DNA of 8,103 bases from an uncultured bacterium (GTDB taxonomy: Bacteria > Patescibacteriota > Minisyncoccia > Phycocordibacterales > PALSA-1337), in assembly GCA_903868845.1 (NCBI GenBank), contig CAIPWS010000106.1, positions 1 to 8,103 of the forward strand, given 5' to 3'. Shown in pieces: positions 6,510 to 8,103 of the stretch. Made by a program: the position numbers and the translations under genes. The notes below the pieces were generated by a model, which made no database searches, was not told the origin of the DNA, and saw only the letters and a list, made by a program, of their open reading frames with translations. Within the stretch, counting starts at the first letter, position 1; each line of letters opens with the position of its first letter.

Positions 6510-6584
6510 TGGTGCCCCCGCGAGGAATCGAACCTCGATTGCAGGATCCGCAATCCTGCGTCCTATCCATTAAACGACGAGGGC
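6510..6584 (-). tRNA. tRNA-Arg (anticodon GCG), CCA encoded
   Basis: A 75-base cloverleaf on the minus strand. The acceptor GCCCTCG/CGGGGGC has one G-U pair. The D-arm is GTTTAATGGATAGGAC, the anticodon stem CAGGA/TCCTG with loop TTGCGGA, the variable loop 4 bases, the T-arm CGAGG-TTCGATT-CCTCG, then A73 and an encoded CCA. The anticodon is at 6549-6551. GCG reads CGC and, by wobble, CGT codons. Known arginine identity elements A20 and C35 are present. Most bacteria instead encode ACG, which is edited to inosine. It lies 47 bp downstream of rpsT on the same strand, and no clear promoter of its own was found, so processing from an rpsT transcript is possible. Confidence 0.92.
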
Positions 6585-6631
6585 GTCGTGACTAACGAGA
6601 ATACAGTAACATAAAATAGCCTAGTTAGAAA

Positions 6632-6895
6632 TTAACCAAGCTTCTTCAGTGCGGCCATAGCACGTGACTTTAGACGTGCAGCAGCATTGGCCTTGATGAA
6701 ACCTGTCTTTGCAGACTTGTCGAGAGATTTGTAGACAGCTGATATAAGCTTTGTTGCACCAGCTTTGTCCTTTGTGTTGATAGCAGCATGAAAAGCCTTT
6801 ATGTCTTTGTCGAATTGGTTCTTGTGACGAAGATTGAAAACTCTCTTATGTTTTCCTGCACGAATGGCCTTTTTGGCTGAAGATGTAATTGGCAT
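6632..6895 (-). CDS. rpsT: 30S ribosomal protein S20
   Basis: An 87-residue, strongly basic, alanine- and lysine-rich helical protein with the S20 pattern: MPITSSAKKAIRAGKHKRVFN at the start, a central helix, and the SAKTGFIKANAAARLKSR region near the C-terminus. S20 binds 16S rRNA in the body of the small subunit. Its length matches the family. The ATG at 6895 has no Shine-Dalgarno sequence; the upstream bases are an A-rich CAAATAAACAT. The likely promoter (6915-6943) would give a leader of about 12 bases, longer than most others in the window. It is followed by the tRNA-Arg gene on the same strand. Confidence 0.95.
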   Translation of the reverse strand: MPITSSAKKAIRAGKHKRVFNLRHKNQFDKDIKAFHAAINTKDKAGATKLISAVYKSLDKSAKTGFIKANAAARLKSRAMAALKKLG

Positions 6896-6914
6896 ATGTT
6901 TATTTGGTTTGGTT

Positions 6915-6943
6915 AAGTTAACACGCCCCTAGGAAAAAGTAAA
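6915..6943 (-). promoter_or_regulatory. Promoter of rpsT
   Basis: On the minus strand TTTACT (6943-6938), a 17-bp spacer, TAACTT (6920-6915) with an upstream TG (6922-6923, extended form). Transcription would begin near 6908. The -35 box lies in the T-rich tail of the hairpin at 6943-6977, so termination of the upstream gene and initiation of this one share bases. Confidence 0.5.
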
Positions 6944-6977
6944 GTAGCCCAAGGAGCGGGTGGCACCAAGGGCTACT
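6934..6977 (-). terminator. Probable terminator of the phosphoribosyltransferase gene
   Basis: Read on the minus strand, AGTAGCCC (6977-6970) pairs perfectly with GGGCTACT (6950-6943) across a 19-base loop, followed directly by TTACTTTTT. It lies about 60 bases after the stop of the PyrE-like gene. The large loop is atypical, but the stem and T-rich tail fit an intrinsic terminator on this strand. Confidence 0.5.
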
Positions 6978-7040
6978 GTTCGTTAGTCGTATGCGACGCT
7001 TGTTGTTTTTGACTTTCTGAGGCACTTGCCTCTTTTTTTT
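6952..7040 (+). ncRNA. Possible small RNA on the plus strand
   Basis: A plus-strand terminator at 7019-7040 has no plus-strand gene in front of it, which suggests a short untranslated transcript. A possible promoter is TTAACA (6918-6923), a 16-bp spacer and TAAAGT (6940-6945), giving an RNA of about 89 bases. Inside is a small hairpin GTCG-TATG-CGAC (6986-6997), then a U-rich stretch (7000-7010) and the terminator. It matches no RNA family that I recognise. Low confidence: the promoter is mediocre, and the terminator could simply block antisense transcription. Confidence 0.22.
7019..7040 (+). terminator. Intrinsic terminator on the plus strand
   Basis: GAGGCA (7019-7024) pairs with TGCCTC (7027-7032), giving a 5-6 bp stem closed by ACTT, followed by eight T residues (7033-7040). 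The T-run is on the plus strand, opposite to both flanking genes; the minus strand has no T-run after the stem. The last T residues form part of the TAA stop of the minus-strand PyrE-like gene. Confidence 0.6.
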
Positions 7041-7704
7041 AGTCCTCCCAATTTAGTTTGGCTAATATTTCTGCACTATCTGGCGAAAAAACTTTCGAGC
7101 CAGCAGCGCAAAGTGGGCACTTGCCTGCTTCCCAAGTTTTCATCGGGTAGTCGATGAGTGAGACTATTCTCCGACCATCGATTTCTTGAAGCCCCGATCT
7201 GTTTGCAAGGACGAACACGAACGGCAACACAATACCGTACGCCCGCAAGATTGCTTCTGCAGCAAGCCGAACGTTCAGGCCGGTTGATAGAACATCGTCA
7301 CACAGAACTATCCTTTCAGCCCGGCGAATACAAACTTGTCGCAACACCATATATTTTCGTGCACCGTCGTAGGCTTTTTCAGTGTATCCACTCAGACAAT
7401 CGAACAACTCTGAGCGGAAACTGATATGCCGTGCAATGTCTCCAGAAATATTGATTGCACCCATCGCCGGACCGATCACTCGATCAACATCGCCAACCAT
7501 GAGCCCCATGGACTCAGCTTTGCAGACGAGATCTTCAGCTGCCCGGTCGATTGTCTTCGCAGACTGGATAATGGCCTGACCCTGGATGAAACCATTTGAA
7601 TGAAGTCCTCCAGATAATTCCACGTGGCCACTTCTTGGATTACTGTTGCGAATACAGAACGCTCCTCTGGTTTTGAACAACTCGATCCATTCGGCTTGAT
7701 TCAT
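7039..7704 (-). CDS. pyrE: Orotate phosphoribosyltransferase-like protein
   Basis: A 221-residue type I phosphoribosyltransferase, most like PyrE, which joins orotate and PRPP to give orotidine 5'-phosphate in pyrimidine synthesis. SGGLHSNGF (31-39) matches the PyrE substrate loop, VIGPAMGAINI (76-86) the GPAxGG region, and RIVLCDDVLSTG (131-142) the PRPP-binding motif with its acidic pair Asp136-Asp137. The C-terminus carries a CPLC pair (186-189) inside WEAGKCPLC, which may bind metal or just be structural. No other pyr gene is in view, so a role as a salvage PRTase for another base is possible. The gene is more GC-rich (about 50-58% in two 60-base samples) than its neighbours and, unlike them, has a clear Shine-Dalgarno sequence, both hinting at a different origin or translation mode. 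Confidence 0.75.
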   Translation of the reverse strand: MNQAEWIELFKTRGAFCIRNSNPRSGHVELSGGLHSNGFIQGQAIIQSAKTIDRAAEDLVCKAESMGLMVGDVDRVIGPAMGAINISGDIARHISFRSELFDCLSGYTEKAYDGARKYMVLRQVCIRRAERIVLCDDVLSTGLNVRLAAEAILRAYGIVLPFVFVLANRSGLQEIDGRRIVSLIDYPMKTWEAGKCPLCAAGSKVFSPDSAEILAKLNWED

Positions 7705-7711
7705 GTTTATG

Positions 7712-7715
7712 CTCC
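7712..7715 (-). promoter_or_regulatory. Shine-Dalgarno site of the PyrE-like gene
   Basis: GGAG on the minus strand lies 7 bases before the ATG at 7704. It is the only clear Shine-Dalgarno sequence seen before a gene in this window. It supports the chosen start, as does an in-frame TAA at 7729-7731 with no start codon between. Confidence 0.65.
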
Positions 7716-7727
7716 ATTGTTGAGGAC

Positions 7728-7758
7728 ATTAAATTTCAAGACAAAAACTTCTACTCAA
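7728..7758 (-). promoter_or_regulatory. Possible promoter of the PyrE-like gene
   Basis: TTGAGT (7758-7753), a 19-bp spacer, TTTAAT (7733-7728) on the minus strand. Transcription near 7721 would give a leader of about 17 bases carrying the GGAG. The spacer is long, so this is tentative. It is divergent from the ruvA promoter. Confidence 0.35.
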
Positions 7759-7792
7759 ACAGTAGTACATATACCCTACAAAATCAATGCTC

Positions 7793-7821
7793 TTGCCACT
7801 GACGCCTCATTGACCTATCAT
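7793..7821 (+). promoter_or_regulatory. Promoter of ruvA, leaderless
   Basis: TTGCCA (7793-7798), a 17-bp spacer, TATCAT (7816-7821), each five of six to consensus. The -10 ends 6 bases before the ATG at 7828, so the mRNA should begin at about the start codon. No Shine-Dalgarno sequence is present. Confidence 0.7.
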
Positions 7822-7827
7822 GTACCT

Positions 7828-8103
7828 ATGATATCCCTTTTGCGAGGAAAAATATTTGAAATAAATAACCGCGCCATCATACTCGACGTAAATGGTGTGG
7901 GCTACAAAGTTTCTTTGACTGACGATGCTATTCACGGCCTTAAAATAGGCCAAGAAATCACTGTTTGGACACATATGGCTGTACGTGAAAATTCTCAAGA
8001 TTTGTATGGATTTATTACAAAAAAAGATCGCGACTTTTTCGAATTACTTATAACGGTGTCGGGTATTGGACCGAAGACTGCACTCAACATATTGTCTCTA
8101 GTC
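7828..8103 (+). CDS. ruvA: Holliday junction branch-migration protein RuvA (5' part)
   Basis: The first 92 codons of RuvA; the gene runs off the right edge of the window. RuvA tetramers bind four-way DNA junctions and load the RuvB motor that drives branch migration in recombinational repair. The visible part is the N-terminal OB-fold domain: MISLLRGKIFEIN, a LDVNGVGYKV strand (19-28), a VREN segment at 52-55 followed by LYGF at 59-62, and then the start of the helix-hairpin-helix domain with VSGIGPKTALNILS (77-90). All fit closely with family conservation. The ATG is supported by the promoter ending 6 bases upstream; the ATG at 7820 is in another frame and hits a stop after three codons. ruvB often follows ruvA, but the downstream side is not in view. 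Confidence 0.95.
   Translation, partial: MISLLRGKIFEINNRAIILDVNGVGYKVSLTDDAIHGLKIGQEITVWTHMAVRENSQDLYGFITKKDRDFFELLITVSGIGPKTALNILSLV

Noticed and set aside
6319..6595. Two overlapping plus-strand frames across the asparaginase start and the tRNA gene.
   Set aside because: They run through a clear tRNA and a promoter on the opposite strand, and their products look like antisense translation.
6958..6967. GGGTGGCACC resembles the conserved T-box riboswitch core (GGGTGGNACC).
   Set aside because: There is only about 60 bp between it and the rpsT start, so no room for the specifier stem, the following GCG is absent, and no plus-strand gene lies downstream. The match is explained by chance or by the minus-strand hairpin loop.
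6960..6986. AAGGAG followed by GTG and an 8-codon reading frame on the plus strand.
   Set aside because: Too short, no recognisable peptide, and it lies within hairpin sequence that is better explained as a minus-strand terminator.
7807..7998. A 63-codon minus-strand frame.
   Set aside because: It is antisense to the strongly conserved 5' end of ruvA.
1..8103. Looked for CRISPR arrays, transposases, integrases, toxin-antitoxin pairs, defence genes and phage genes.
   Set aside because: No array of regularly spaced repeats and no such protein is present; the gene content is ordinary chromosomal.

Overview
The window looks like an ordinary chromosomal stretch from a small-genome bacterium of the Candidate Phyla Radiation (Patescibacteria, probably Parcubacteria-like). 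Three things suggest this: a TrmB-type regulator and a 154-residue two-helix membrane protein of kinds I associate with those genomes, short intergenic gaps, and very compact promoters set directly against start codons. The assignment is by recognition only and is moderately confident. Base composition is AT-rich overall, with a noticeably more GC-rich phosphoribosyltransferase gene near the right end.

Left to right: bases 1-157 are non-coding and hold a long imperfect inverted repeat, a short palindrome and a strong promoter. This promoter reads into a TrmB-like regulator (+, 158-892). The regulator converges on an inositol-monophosphatase family enzyme (-, 910-1695) across a hairpin shared by both gene ends. 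Divergent from the phosphatase is a small membrane protein (+, 1787-2251), whose last codons overlap by 21 bp those of a convergent P-type ATPase (-, 2231-4621). Next on the minus strand are a family 2 glycosyltransferase (4673-5389), a cytoplasmic type I L-asparaginase (5463-6488, start corrected to an internal ATG), tRNA-Arg with anticodon GCG (6510-6584), ribosomal protein S20 (6632-6895) and an orotate-phosphoribosyltransferase-like gene (7039-7704). The 5' part of ruvA (+, 7828 to the window edge) diverges from the last of these.

The genes do not form an obvious pathway or defence system. They mix translation (S20, tRNA-Arg), DNA recombination and repair (RuvA), nucleotide salvage or synthesis (PyrE-like), amino-acid scavenging (asparaginase), ion transport (P-type ATPase), envelope glycosylation (GT2) and one regulator. 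Each minus-strand gene appears to have its own promoter rather than sharing an operon.

The most striking signal is in transcription and translation initiation. For at least six of the eight full-length protein genes plus ruvA (regulator, phosphatase, membrane protein, ATPase, asparaginase, ruvA) a good -10 box, often an extended TGnTATnnT, ends only 6-8 bases before the start codon. In most of them an in-frame stop just upstream leaves no other start. These mRNAs should be leaderless. Only the PyrE-like gene has a clear Shine-Dalgarno sequence.
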